23,125 nt of DNA, taken from the NCBI GenBank assembly GCA_043810355.1, contig JBDROB010000067.1:1-23125 (forward strand), given 5' to 3'. Source of the DNA: JAZDHV01 sp043810355 (GTDB lineage: Archaea > Nanobdellota > Nanobdellia > Woesearchaeales > JAGVYU01). A program made the position numbers and the translations under genes. The first letter of the stretch is position 1, and each line of letters begins with the position of its first letter. Under the pieces are notes generated by a model. That model was not told the origin of the DNA, did not search any database, and saw only the letters and a program-made list of their open reading frames with translations. This document shows, piece by piece, positions 7,488-14,768 of this stretch.

Positions 7488-10196
7488 TTAGTCAGAACAA
7501 CTCTTAATCAGTTTTCCATCCACAAGCTTTACTTTACAAGCCCTATTATTTTCTCCATCATCAAGCTGTCCTGATCCCTCATTATCACCACTCTTTTTAA
7601 TATCACCCTTTTTATTGCTGATTTCCTGAACCATATACTTGCTATTGGCATCTTGCATTGCATGGAATGGAGTTGTCAACTTGCCATCATATGTCTCAAT
7701 AACATCATCCCCTTTGATAATCTGCTCATTTACAACCTCAACTACCCTGAACTTTTTATCTTTTATTGTGCTGAAAGACTCTTGTTTTTGCTTGATGCTT
7801 AATATTGGAAAACGGCTTCCATCCCTATATATAGTGACACCCTTTAATTTCTGCCTCCATGCATGTATATAGATGTCTGAGATTGTCTCAGGCTCTATTG
7901 ACATTGGAAGGTTCACTGTTGAGGATATGCTATGATCAATATATTTCTGGCACATCCCCTGTATCTCAACCCGTTTTATGGGATCTATATTATGAGATGT
8001 CTTAAAAAAATGAGGGGGCAGAATCTTTTCCAATTCCTCTATTGTCTCAGTCTCATCAACCTTGTCTCGCAACCCTGTCTTGTCAATATATGCCTGGACA
8101 GTTGAATGAAACATCTTAAATACCTTATTTCCAAATGATTCTGATCTCCTAGTATAAAATACTGAAAATACTGGCTCTATACCTCCGCTCACTCCAATAT
8201 AATTCTTATCACCATCCTTATAACTCAGAATGACATTTGAGATTGTTCCTGTTGGTGCAATCGATAGAAGGGCAATATTTCTAAGCCCATAAATCTTAAT
8301 AAGATCTTTAGTCTCATCTTCAAGACATTCAGTAAAGAACCTGCCTTTTCCATAATCATCATAATTAAAGAGAGGGAAAGAGCCTTTATCTTTTGCAATC
8401 ATTGCAGAGGCCTGATAACAAGCATTTGCAATAAACTTAGCTACTTTTCCAAGCACAGCTATACCTTCCTTACTGTCATAACCAAGACCTAGCTGGCCAA
8501 GCATATCAGCAATGCCCATATAACCAATCCCAAGTCTCCTGCATTCTTTTGCTGATCTTCTCTGTTTTTCCAAAGGATTCAATATCTCATTCCAGACTAT
8601 CACATTATCCAAGAACCTGACAATGTCAAATATTGAATCCTTGATTTTTTTCCATTCAACCTGAGCATCCTGGGTAAAACCATTAGAGACACATCGGGAA
8701 AGGTTGATAGAAGCAAGATTGCAGGCACCGCCATCATCCAAAGGAACCTCTCCACAAGGATTTGTGCAGCATATCGGTCTGCCTAAATAATTAGATGGAG
8801 AATATTTTGTCATTGTACTCCAAAAGATAAGGCCAGGTTCAGCAGTCTTATAATTGCTTGCAACAAAACGGTTCCATAATTTATTTGCTTTGATCAATTT
8901 TTTTATGTCCCCTACCTGTTCAGAGCCATAATACAACATATAATCTCCTGCAAACTTAATCGCAAGATCAAATTTCTCATTATTTAAAGGAACAACATAA
9001 TCTCCATAAATATCCCTGTTTTCAGAATTCTTTAACTGTTCTTCTGCTACAACAACATTAAAATTCTCATTCAAAAAATCATTAAGATTCTCAATATTGT
9101 CAAAATCACTATACAAAGAGTATTCATCAATATTTTTTGATGGTATCTCAAAAGAATAATGAGTATCCTCATTTTGCTTATACGTATGCACAAATGCCTT
9201 GTTAAATTTCTTATATAGCAATATCCTATTATTGTATGTCTTTTGCTCTGAGACAGCCTGCATGAATTCATCACTAACCTTTACACTTATATTGGCAAAG
9301 CGGACCTGAACATTCTCCATCACTTGCCTCTTGATCTCAGACAAGTGATCCTCATTAAACTTGCCAGACATCCTGCATTGCTCAACAATCTGATTTGTGA
9401 TCCAATTAGGATGCCTCTTGAGGTCGAGAAAGAGAAAAATGTCAGGATGCTTGACATCCAAAGTCATCATCAATGCACCTCTCCTTCCAGCCTGGCCTAT
9501 CAATCCTGTTGTCAATGAGTAAAGTTCAGTGAAAGAAACTGCACCTGTTGACTGATTAGCTGCATTATGCACAACAGAGTTTTGAGGACGCAGGCATGAC
9601 AAGTCCAGTCCAATTCCGCCTCCATATGAATATGTCCTTGCGCATTCATATGCAGCCTTATATATTGATTCAATATTATCTTTTTCAATCAAGGTTGTGA
9701 AACAGTTTGCAAATGTCTTTACCCTATATAAGTCTCCTGCACCTGCAATGACTCTTCCGCCTGGAAGAAATATTCCATTATACAATAAATTGTAGAATCT
9801 TTTTGCATAATGTATTTGCATATCTTCAGGTTCAACAGCAGCTATATATGCAGCCAGCCTTATGAAAACATCTTCAGGCCTTTTGTCTATCTTATTTCCA
9901 TCCAGGTCCTTTAGAAAATATTTATTATTATATATGCTGATTGCCAGTTCAGCCTCATCCAGATAATTGTTATGGGGATGCAAAGGCAATTCACCATTCT
10001 TCTGGCATTCCTTGATATAAACATATAATCTTTTATATGAAGAAATCCATTCCTTAGGAACAAGATGAGACATCTTGCTCTTATGAGCAAACATCTTTAA
10101 GATTTCAGGAGGCAAGATATCATTATCTATCAATGATTCGCTCTCTTCAATGAGAGAATCCTCTTTCTCTTTTTCTGATGTGTCATCAGCCATCAT
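7488..10196 (-). CDS. nrdJ: Class II (B12-dependent) ribonucleotide reductase, long form
   Basis: This 902-residue protein carries all core catalytic residues of class II RNR: Cys165 (FANCF) and Cys492 (ACNLASINL) as the disulfide pair, NPCGE with radical Cys481 and Glu483, and PTGTIS in the substrate-phosphate region. It has no ATP cone. Residues about 316-430 are a charged insertion between two barrel strands that shorter NrdJ proteins lack. The tail ends 'ACKVKLVDGKLIKSC' (Cys887, Cys900), which could be the shuttle pair that re-reduces the active site, though it is not the usual CxxC. The reading frame extends to a TTG at 10211, but GAGGTG sits immediately before the tandem ATGs at 10196 and 10193, so one of these is the start. 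It is first in an operon with the ATP-cone paralog and probably the adenosyltransferase. Confidence 0.92.
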   Translation of the reverse strand: MMADDTSEKEKEDSLIEESESLIDNDILPPEILKMFAHKSKMSHLVPKEWISSYKRLYVYIKECQKNGELPLHPHNNYLDEAELAISIYNNKYFLKDLDGNKIDKRPEDVFIRLAAYIAAVEPEDMQIHYAKRFYNLLYNGIFLPGGRVIAGAGDLYRVKTFANCFTTLIEKDNIESIYKAAYECARTYSYGGGIGLDLSCLRPQNSVVHNAANQSTGAVSFTELYSLTTGLIGQAGRRGALMMTLDVKHPDIFLFLDLKRHPNWITNQIVEQCRMSGKFNEDHLSEIKRQVMENVQVRFANISVKVSDEFMQAVSEQKTYNNRILLYKKFNKAFVHTYKQNEDTHYSFEIPSKNIDEYSLYSDFDNIENLNDFLNENFNVVVAEEQLKNSENRDIYGDYVVPLNNEKFDLAIKFAGDYMLYYGSEQVGDIKKLIKANKLWNRFVASNYKTAEPGLIFWSTMTKYSPSNYLGRPICCTNPCGEVPLDDGGACNLASINLSRCVSNGFTQDAQVEWKKIKDSIFDIVRFLDNVIVWNEILNPLEKQRRSAKECRRLGIGYMGIADMLGQLGLGYDSKEGIAVLGKVAKFIANACYQASAMIAKDKGSFPLFNYDDYGKGRFFTECLEDETKDLIKIYGLRNIALLSIAPTGTISNVILSYKDGDKNYIGVSGGIEPVFSVFYTRRSESFGNKVFKMFHSTVQAYIDKTGLRDKVDETETIEELEKILPPHFFKTSHNIDPIKRVEIQGMCQKYIDHSISSTVNLPMSIEPETISDIYIHAWRQKLKGVTIYRDGSRFPILSIKQKQESFSTIKDKKFRVVEVVNEQIIKGDDVIETYDGKLTTPFHAMQDANSKYMVQEISNKKGDIKKSGDNEGSGQLDDGENNRACKVKLVDGKLIKSCSD

Positions 10197-10211
10197 GCAC
10201 CTCTTTGTCAA

Positions 10212-10247
10212 TCAAAAAAAGTGCAGGTATGCCTCCACTTTTTTTGA
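10212..10247 (-). promoter_or_regulatory. Hairpin just upstream of the RNR ribosome-binding site
   Basis: TCAAAAAAAGTG (10212-10223) and CACTTTTTTTGA (10236-10247) are a perfect 12-bp inverted repeat around a 12-base loop. It lies about 10 bases from the GAGGTG site of the long RNR gene. It could act as an attenuator or an mRNA stem. Another small inverted repeat, AGTGTC-T-GACACT, lies at 10268-10280. Confidence 0.45.
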
Positions 10248-10304
10248 AAAAATACAAAAAATGAGACAGTGTCTGACACTTTTTAAAAAATCCCTAAATA
10301 TAAT

Positions 10305-10325
10305 CAAGAATCTTGCAGATTCTTG
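10305..10325. promoter_or_regulatory. Perfect 9-bp inverted repeat in the RNR promoter region
   Basis: CAAGAATCT-TGC-AGATTCTTG is a 9+3+9 hairpin or palindrome. Its centre is 25 bases from the centre of the NrdR-like box on the RNR side. It may be the 5' end of the RNR mRNA or a second operator. Confidence 0.45.
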
Positions 10326-10332
10326 CCAAAAT

Positions 10333-10348
10333 ACACAATATATTGTGT
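10333..10348. promoter_or_regulatory. NrdR-box-like palindrome upstream of the RNR operon
   Basis: ACACAATATATTGTGT is a perfect 16-bp palindrome. It matches every position of the bacterial NrdR-box consensus as I recall it (acaCwAtATaTwGkgt). NrdR is the Zn-ribbon/ATP-cone repressor of RNR genes. The site lies about 137 bp upstream of the RNR start, and its ATATATT core could also be the TATA box, so binding would block initiation. Only one such box is seen, whereas bacterial promoters usually carry two. No nrdR gene lies in the window. Confidence 0.6.
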
Positions 10349-10490
10349 GTTACGCCTTGGTTTAATACAAGTTATCTAAAAAATATCGCTCGAACTTATT
10401 TAAATATTTAATGAAAATGAAATGTATATTTTGTAAGATATATTTGATAGAGATTATATCTTGACAGCATATATCAACAAAACAATATCA

Positions 10491-10498
10491 TTTAAATA
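10491..10498 (+). promoter_or_regulatory. TATA box of the radical SAM gene
   Basis: TTTAAATA is centred 26.5 bases before the ATG at 10521. This is the archaeal TATA-to-start distance, so the mRNA is probably leaderless. It is also the main reason for choosing that ATG over the upstream TTG at 10461. Confidence 0.65.
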
Positions 10499-10520
10499 TG
10501 ATTTCTTTTTTACTGGATGT

Positions 10521-11975
10521 ATGGGCTATGATATTGTCCTGGTCCAGCCAAAAGCTGGGCGATGGGAAAAATTAGGTGTGAGACAGCCTGAGTCATTATT
10601 GACAATTGCAGCTGTCCCATTCCAAAAGGGGTATAAGATAAAAATATTAGATACACGAATAGAGAAAAACTGGAAAGAGGTTCTTGGGAAGATTCTTAAC
10701 AAGAATCCACCTGTCTGCGTGGGAATAACATCCATGACAGGAGTGCAGATAAAGAATGCGCTTGAGGTCAGCAGGTTTGTAAAAAGGAACAGCAATGTCC
10801 CAGTTGTTTGGGGAGGAGTCCATGCATCTTTGCTGCCAGAACAGACATTGGAGAACAAAAATATTGACATTGTGATTGTAAGAGAGGGAGATTATGCCTT
10901 CTGCGAGGTCTTTGAGAATTTGAGGGATGGAAAATCATTGGAAGATGTCAAAGGCATCTATTATAAGAAAGATGGCAAAGTTATCAAAAATCCTCCACGA
11001 GAACTGATAAAAAACCTTGATGAGCTTCCAGTACTTCCATATGAACTTATTGATCTAGACAAGTATTATGCCATGAACACAGGAGAGGGAAAATCAATCA
11101 CAATGACAACAAGCAGAGGATGCCCTCACAGATGCACATTCTGCTACAACACAAGCTATTACTGCAACAGATGGAGGGCGATGAGCGCCCCTAAAGTCAT
11201 TGATAGGATAAAATATGTAGTTGAAAAATTTGGGATAAAGACAATATTTTTCCATGATGATAATTTCTCAGTAGACCTGAACAGGGTTGATGAGATAACA
11301 AAAGGAATCATTGATCAAAGGATTGATATCAAATGGGGACTGTTGGGAACAAGGATTGACACAATTGAGAGGATGAGCGATGAATTATTGAATCAACTGA
11401 TTAACGCAGGATGCATAAACATTGATATTGGGATTGAGTCTGGAAGCGAGAGGATACTGCAACTGATGAAAAAAGATATTACAATCCCAAAAATAATTGA
11501 GGTCAACAAAAGGCTTGCAAAATACAAGATCATTTCAAAATACACTTTTATTGTCGGATTTCCGACTGAGACTAAAAAAGATCTGAATGAATCCATTAAT
11601 CTGGCATTAAGATTGACAAAAGACAATAGAAAAGCATATACACCATTCTTTATTTTTACACTTTATCCTGGAACACAGGTGTTTGAATTAGCGATGAAAA
11701 ACGGATATATTGAGCCAAACAAATTATCTGATTGGATAAGCAGCAATTTTGAAGAGGCATTCCTCAATTATCCATGGCTGACAAAGAAAAGGATAAAGAT
11801 GATAAGGAATCTTGAGTTCACCTCAAATTTTGCTAATAAAAATATTAAATACAAAATAAATAATAATATGATAAGGATTCTTTTCAATCTTTATTATCCA
11901 TTTGCCAGATATAGGTTCAAGAACAATTTCTACCATCTGCCGATTGAGATGAATCTTGCGCATAGGCTGAGCTGA
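10521..11975 (+). CDS. B12-binding-domain radical SAM protein (B12-rSAM)
   Basis: From MGYDIVLVQP this is a 484-residue protein. The N-terminal Rossmann-like cobalamin-binding domain (about 1-150) includes 'VGITSMTGVQIKNALEVSR', 'VVWGGVHASLLPEQ' and 'DIVIVREGDYAF'. The radical SAM core (about 185-400) has the [4Fe-4S] motif CPHRCTFC, the SAM-contact segment 'FHDDNF', and the 'GIESGSERIL' and 'YTFIVGFPTET' strands. Members of this class methylate or rearrange unactivated carbons in lipids, cofactors, glycans or RNA. The substrate cannot be read from sequence; a lipid or surface-glycan role is only possible. The start at 10521 is supported by the TATA spacing. The upstream in-frame TTG (10461) precedes the TATA box. 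The gene is divergent from the RNR operon. Its last 11 codons are duplicated at 12604. Confidence 0.85.
   Translation: MGYDIVLVQPKAGRWEKLGVRQPESLLTIAAVPFQKGYKIKILDTRIEKNWKEVLGKILNKNPPVCVGITSMTGVQIKNALEVSRFVKRNSNVPVVWGGVHASLLPEQTLENKNIDIVIVREGDYAFCEVFENLRDGKSLEDVKGIYYKKDGKVIKNPPRELIKNLDELPVLPYELIDLDKYYAMNTGEGKSITMTTSRGCPHRCTFCYNTSYYCNRWRAMSAPKVIDRIKYVVEKFGIKTIFFHDDNFSVDLNRVDEITKGIIDQRIDIKWGLLGTRIDTIERMSDELLNQLINAGCINIDIGIESGSERILQLMKKDITIPKIIEVNKRLAKYKIISKYTFIVGFPTETKKDLNESINLALRLTKDNRKAYTPFFIFTLYPGTQVFELAMKNGYIEPNKLSDWISSNFEEAFLNYPWLTKKRIKMIRNLEFTSNFANKNIKYKINNNMIRILFNLYYPFARYRFKNNFYHLPIEMNLAHRLS
11943..11975 (+). repeat. Direct repeat, copy A (3' end of radical SAM gene)
   Basis: The last 10 sense codons and the stop of the radical SAM gene (IEMNLAHRLS*) recur at 12604-12636. 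The 33-base copies differ at two positions only, both third codon positions: GCG/GCA for Ala and AGC/AGT for Ser. Confidence 0.85.
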
Positions 11976-12013
11976 ACGAAAAATTAATAAAGAATAATTC
12001 TTAAGAGAGGCAT

Positions 12014-12589
12014 ATGAATGAAAAAAAGGATATAATGATTATTGGAATTTTCATATTATCTATTTTGGCATCAGTATATTTTCTTAGCTCTTCGATTACA
12101 GGCTATGTTGTCCAAACAATGTATTGTGATGAACAAGACTGTGACGAGTTATGCAATACTGACAGTGACTGCTCAATCAGTGATGAAGTCTGCTGCGATC
12201 AGAATGGATTTGGGGTCTGCAAGGAAAAATCATCATGCCAAAAAAGACATGTGATAAAAGCAGATATTGATGTCAGGAGTATTTTTACTAAACCAGTTAT
12301 CGAGAATCCTAAACAAGTTAATAAAAGAAATATTCCAATTTATTCAATGCTTTTAGGCCTTATGATATTGGTTTTCATTTTTTATATCTATTTCAGATAT
12401 TCTAATTTGAAAAAACAAAAAAATGTTTTATTGAAAACCAAGAAGAAAAATCCAATTAGAAGAAAATTGGTTTCTAAGATGCATAAAAACAAGAAAAGGA
12501 AACCAAGGAAAAAACTGAAAGGAAAGAAAAAGAGATCCAAGAAGAAAAAACCGAAAGACAAAAAGAGCAAATCCAGGAATAAAAAATAG
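12014..12589 (+). CDS. Small membrane protein: Cys-rich outside domain and poly-Lys inner tail
   Basis: This 191-residue protein has a membrane helix (about 7-27) ending in the DPANN-like 'SSSITGYVV'. A compact Cys-rich domain (about 38-76) follows, with a Cys-x4-Cys-x3-Cys-x5-Cys-x6-CysCys-x7-Cys-x5-Cys spacing, resembling a secreted disulfide-knotted (WAP-like) module. After a linker there is a second membrane helix (about 97-117), then a tail of some 70 residues made almost wholly of Lys/Arg. That tail would sit in the cytoplasm and could bind nucleic acid or membrane phosphates. The start has GAGAGG at suitable spacing. The gene lies alone between the two copies of the radical SAM 3' end, which suggests it arrived as an insertion. 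No family is recognised. Confidence 0.75.
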   Translation: MNEKKDIMIIGIFILSILASVYFLSSSITGYVVQTMYCDEQDCDELCNTDSDCSISDEVCCDQNGFGVCKEKSSCQKRHVIKADIDVRSIFTKPVIENPKQVNKRNIPIYSMLLGLMILVFIFYIYFRYSNLKKQKNVLLKTKKKNPIRRKLVSKMHKNKKRKPRKKLKGKKKRSKKKKPKDKKSKSRNKK

Positions 12590-12603
12590 AATTCTTTATT
12601 TAC

Positions 12604-12636
12604 CATTGAGATGAATCTTGCACATAGGCTGAGTTG
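12604..12636 (+). repeat. Direct repeat, copy B (orphan 3' end of a radical SAM gene)
   Basis: This is the second copy of the radical SAM terminus, still encoding IEMNLAHRLS and a stop, but with no gene body before it. Copies A and B start 661 bp apart and bracket the Cys-rich membrane-protein gene. The similarity appears to continue weakly past the stop (GAAAA runs). Confidence 0.85.
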
Positions 12637-12694
12637 ATTGAAAATATTTTTATAGAACTTGGAAGGTATGAAATGCTGTGTAAAAAAGGTGGCT

Positions 12695-12702
12695 TTTATA
12701 AA
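12695..12702 (+). promoter_or_regulatory. TATA box of the methyltransferase gene
   Basis: TTTATAAA is centred 26.5 bases before the ATG at 12725, the same spacing as at the radical SAM gene. This points to a leaderless mRNA and decides between two in-frame ATGs. Confidence 0.55.
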
Positions 12703-12724
12703 TGAATGAATGTTTTCAAACTTT

Positions 12725-13438
12725 ATGGAAAGATACAGAATGTTCAACCATAGTTCAGAAGATATGCATGAGATAAGGGATGGCTCAATAGACTTAACTA
12801 TAGCTGATCCGCCATTCAATGTAGGAATTCTTTTTGATGGAGCAGTTGACAGTGAGCCTCATAGTGATTATGTTGGAACTATCAGGAATGTAATGACAGA
12901 AGTTGCAAGAGTGATTAAGCCAAAAGGATTAGTAGTTATGCTTGCTCCTGAAAAAGTACAGGAAAGTGGGCAGACATATGAATACTGCAAAATATTCTCT
13001 AAAATATGCGAAGAGAGTGGATTGATCAAGCTTGACTCCACACTTTTCAAGATATATGAAGATGATGAATACTGTATTTGCTTAGACAAATGGGATCAGA
13101 TTGATCCTTCAAGGGATTGTCATTCTGCAGAATTACAATTACTGGTATTTGGCAAGGAAAGGGGAGATGTTAATAAATTTTCACCACAAGAAATATATGA
13201 ATATGCCCCAGCTGAAGGCCATCCATGCCCTTTTCCTGTTGATTTAGTAAAAGACCTGCTTGATACGTATTTCACTCCAGGAGAGATGGTTCTTGATCCA
13301 TTCATGGGAACTGCAAATTTAGGAGTTGAAGTCATTAAGAGATGTGGATTCTTTAGAGGATATGATCAAGCTAAAGGATTCTGTGATACTGCAGAGAAAA
13401 AACTTAAACAAGCAGTAATGGATATATTAGATTCTTGA
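12725..13438 (+). CDS. DNA adenine/cytosine-N4 methyltransferase (DPPF, beta class)
   Basis: From MERYRMFNHS this is about 237 residues. Motif IV, the catalytic DPPF ('DLTIADPPFNVG'), lies near the N-terminus. Motif I, the SAM-binding 'MVLDPFMGTANLGVEVI', lies near the C-terminus. This permuted order (IV before I) is that of beta-class amino-methyltransferases acting on adenine N6 or cytosine N4. The middle (about 90-170) is the likely target-recognition region. An in-frame ATG at 12710 would add five residues, but the TATA box favours 12725. No dedicated restriction gene adjoins it, though the next gene downstream on the same strand is a PDDEXK nuclease. It may be an orphan epigenetic methylase or half of a restriction-like pair. 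Confidence 0.85.
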   Translation: MERYRMFNHSSEDMHEIRDGSIDLTIADPPFNVGILFDGAVDSEPHSDYVGTIRNVMTEVARVIKPKGLVVMLAPEKVQESGQTYEYCKIFSKICEESGLIKLDSTLFKIYEDDEYCICLDKWDQIDPSRDCHSAELQLLVFGKERGDVNKFSPQEIYEYAPAEGHPCPFPVDLVKDLLDTYFTPGEMVLDPFMGTANLGVEVIKRCGFFRGYDQAKGFCDTAEKKLKQAVMDILDS

Positions 13439-13598
13439 AAAAGCCTTAAGTTTGTGGAATGTTTTTCGGTTTTTCCTTGAAAAGATTTCAATAAACCTGA
13501 ATTAATTCTGATAAATTGTTTTTTCTTTGAAAAATCTTTATTAGATTTGAAAGATATCTGGATTCTAGGAAAAGTTTTCGGAAAAATTTGGCAAATAG

Positions 13599-13606
13599 TT
13601 ATTAAG
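13599..13606 (+). promoter_or_regulatory. TATA-like box of the DUF1016 nuclease gene
   Basis: TTATTAAG is centred 26.5 bases before the ATG at 13629, consistent with a leaderless start. The GGGGTGA just after it is too far from the ATG to be a good ribosome-binding site. The rest of the 13439-13628 spacer is AT-rich without a supportable gene. Confidence 0.4.
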
Positions 13607-13628
13607 GGGTGATTTCTGAAATAATCAA

Positions 13629-14639
13629 ATGAAGTTGGAAAATTATAGCAGATTGGTGCGAAATATCAGAGACATATTCGAGAATAGCAGAAGAAATGCC
13701 TGTAATTCAGTAAATAAAATCTTGGTTAAGGCATACTGGGATATAGGAAAAAGGATAGTAGAATATGAGCAGGGAGGGAAAGGCAAAGCAGCATATGGAG
13801 AAATGATGTTGGAAAGACTGTCAAATGACCTTTTGTCAAGATACGCCAAAGGATTCAGCAAGACTAATCTGAAGTATATGAGGCTGCTTTATCTAAAATA
13901 TGGAAAAAGCCAGACACTGTCTGACCAATTGAGTTGGAGCCATTATGTTGAGATTTTGTCTGTGAAAGACGACGTAGAAAGGTCTTTTTATGAAAAAGAG
14001 TGCATAAACTCAAGTTGGAGTGTAAGAGAGTTAAGAAGGCAGATAGGTTCTGCATTATTTTACAGGCTTGCATTGAGTAGAGACAAGAAGGGAGTTAAAG
14101 AGCTTGCAAAGAAAGGTCAAATTGTAGATAAAGCTTCTGACTTGATAAAAGACCCATATGTTTTGGATTTTCTCGACTTGGAGAAATCATCAAAATATAC
14201 TGAAACTGAACTTGAACAAGAGATTATCAGTCATTTAGAGCAGTTTATTCTTGAACTAGGCAAAGGATTCATGTTTGTTGACAGGCAAAAAAGGATAACT
14301 CTTGGAGGAGAACATTTCTTCATAGACCTTGTATTTTATAACAGGATACTACGCAGCTTTGTAATAATAGAACTAAAGATTGGAAAAATGACTCATAAAG
14401 ACTTGGGACAGCTGCAGATGTATGTCAACTATTATGACAGAGATATAAGAAGTGAAGAAGAAAATTTTACAGTTGGAATACTTCTATGCGCAGACAAGAA
14501 TAAAGCAATCGTCGAATACACTTTGCCTAAAGGCAATAATCAGATATACGCATCTGACTACAAAATATGCCTTCCAGACAAGAGAATGCTTGAAAAAAAG
14601 CTAAGGGAAGTTATAAAAGAGGATAGAAAGAGTGATTAA
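13629..14639 (+). CDS. YhcG/DUF1016-family PDDEXK nuclease
   Basis: This 336-residue protein has the two-part family architecture. The N-terminal domain (about 1-150) is helical: 'AYWDIGKRIVEYEQGGKGKAAYG', 'GFSKTNLKYMRLLY', 'LSWSHYVEILSVKD', 'WSVRELRRQI'. The C-terminal PDDEXK domain (about 195-330) carries the Asp of 'FFIDLVFYNR', the E-x-K of 'VIIELKIG' and the Gln of 'LGQLQMYVNYY', so the active site looks complete. Family members are found in restriction, toxin and anti-phage settings and are often horizontally moved. Here it follows a DNA methyltransferase by 190 bp with its own promoter-like box. A tctA 5' fragment starts two bases after its stop codon. Confidence 0.9.
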   Translation: MKLENYSRLVRNIRDIFENSRRNACNSVNKILVKAYWDIGKRIVEYEQGGKGKAAYGEMMLERLSNDLLSRYAKGFSKTNLKYMRLLYLKYGKSQTLSDQLSWSHYVEILSVKDDVERSFYEKECINSSWSVRELRRQIGSALFYRLALSRDKKGVKELAKKGQIVDKASDLIKDPYVLDFLDLEKSSKYTETELEQEIISHLEQFILELGKGFMFVDRQKRITLGGEHFFIDLVFYNRILRSFVIIELKIGKMTHKDLGQLQMYVNYYDRDIRSEEENFTVGILLCADKNKAIVEYTLPKGNNQIYASDYKICLPDKRMLEKKLREVIKEDRKSD

Positions 14640-14640
14640 A

Positions 14641-14735
14641 ATGGGTTGAAGATTATGTTTTTGCAAATATTACTGGCAACAATGCTTGGTATGCTCTCCG
14701 GGATTATTACAGGCTAACATTTGGTCTTCATATTA
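14641..14735 (+). pseudogene. tctA 5'-end fragment, copy 1
   Basis: ATG at 14655 opens a 20-codon frame, MFLQILLATMLGMLSGIITG, then a stop. It matches the first 20 residues of the longer tctA copy at 21145 (MIWQILLAIFLGVNAGIITG). At DNA level GGGATTATTACAGGC is identical in both. After that the match breaks off at a TAA, though a weak echo (TTCATATTAA) persists. No role as a peptide is assumed, although a 20-residue hydrophobic peptide could be made. Confidence 0.65.
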
Positions 14736-14768
14736 AGAGATAAATTTTGGATATCATCAAAAAAATAA

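Noticed and set aside
5403..10196. The two RNR frames as one gene split by a frameshift
   Set aside because: Each has its own complete set of barrel motifs including a CGE finger loop, so they are paralogs.
10461..10520. TTG-initiated 20-residue extension of the radical SAM protein
   Set aside because: It would begin upstream of the TATA box at 10491, and the B12-binding domain starts naturally at MGYDIVLVQP.
12388..12819. 143-codon minus-strand frame rich in Phe/Leu
   Set aside because: It is the antisense image of the Lys-rich tail of the membrane-protein gene and runs into the methyltransferase start.
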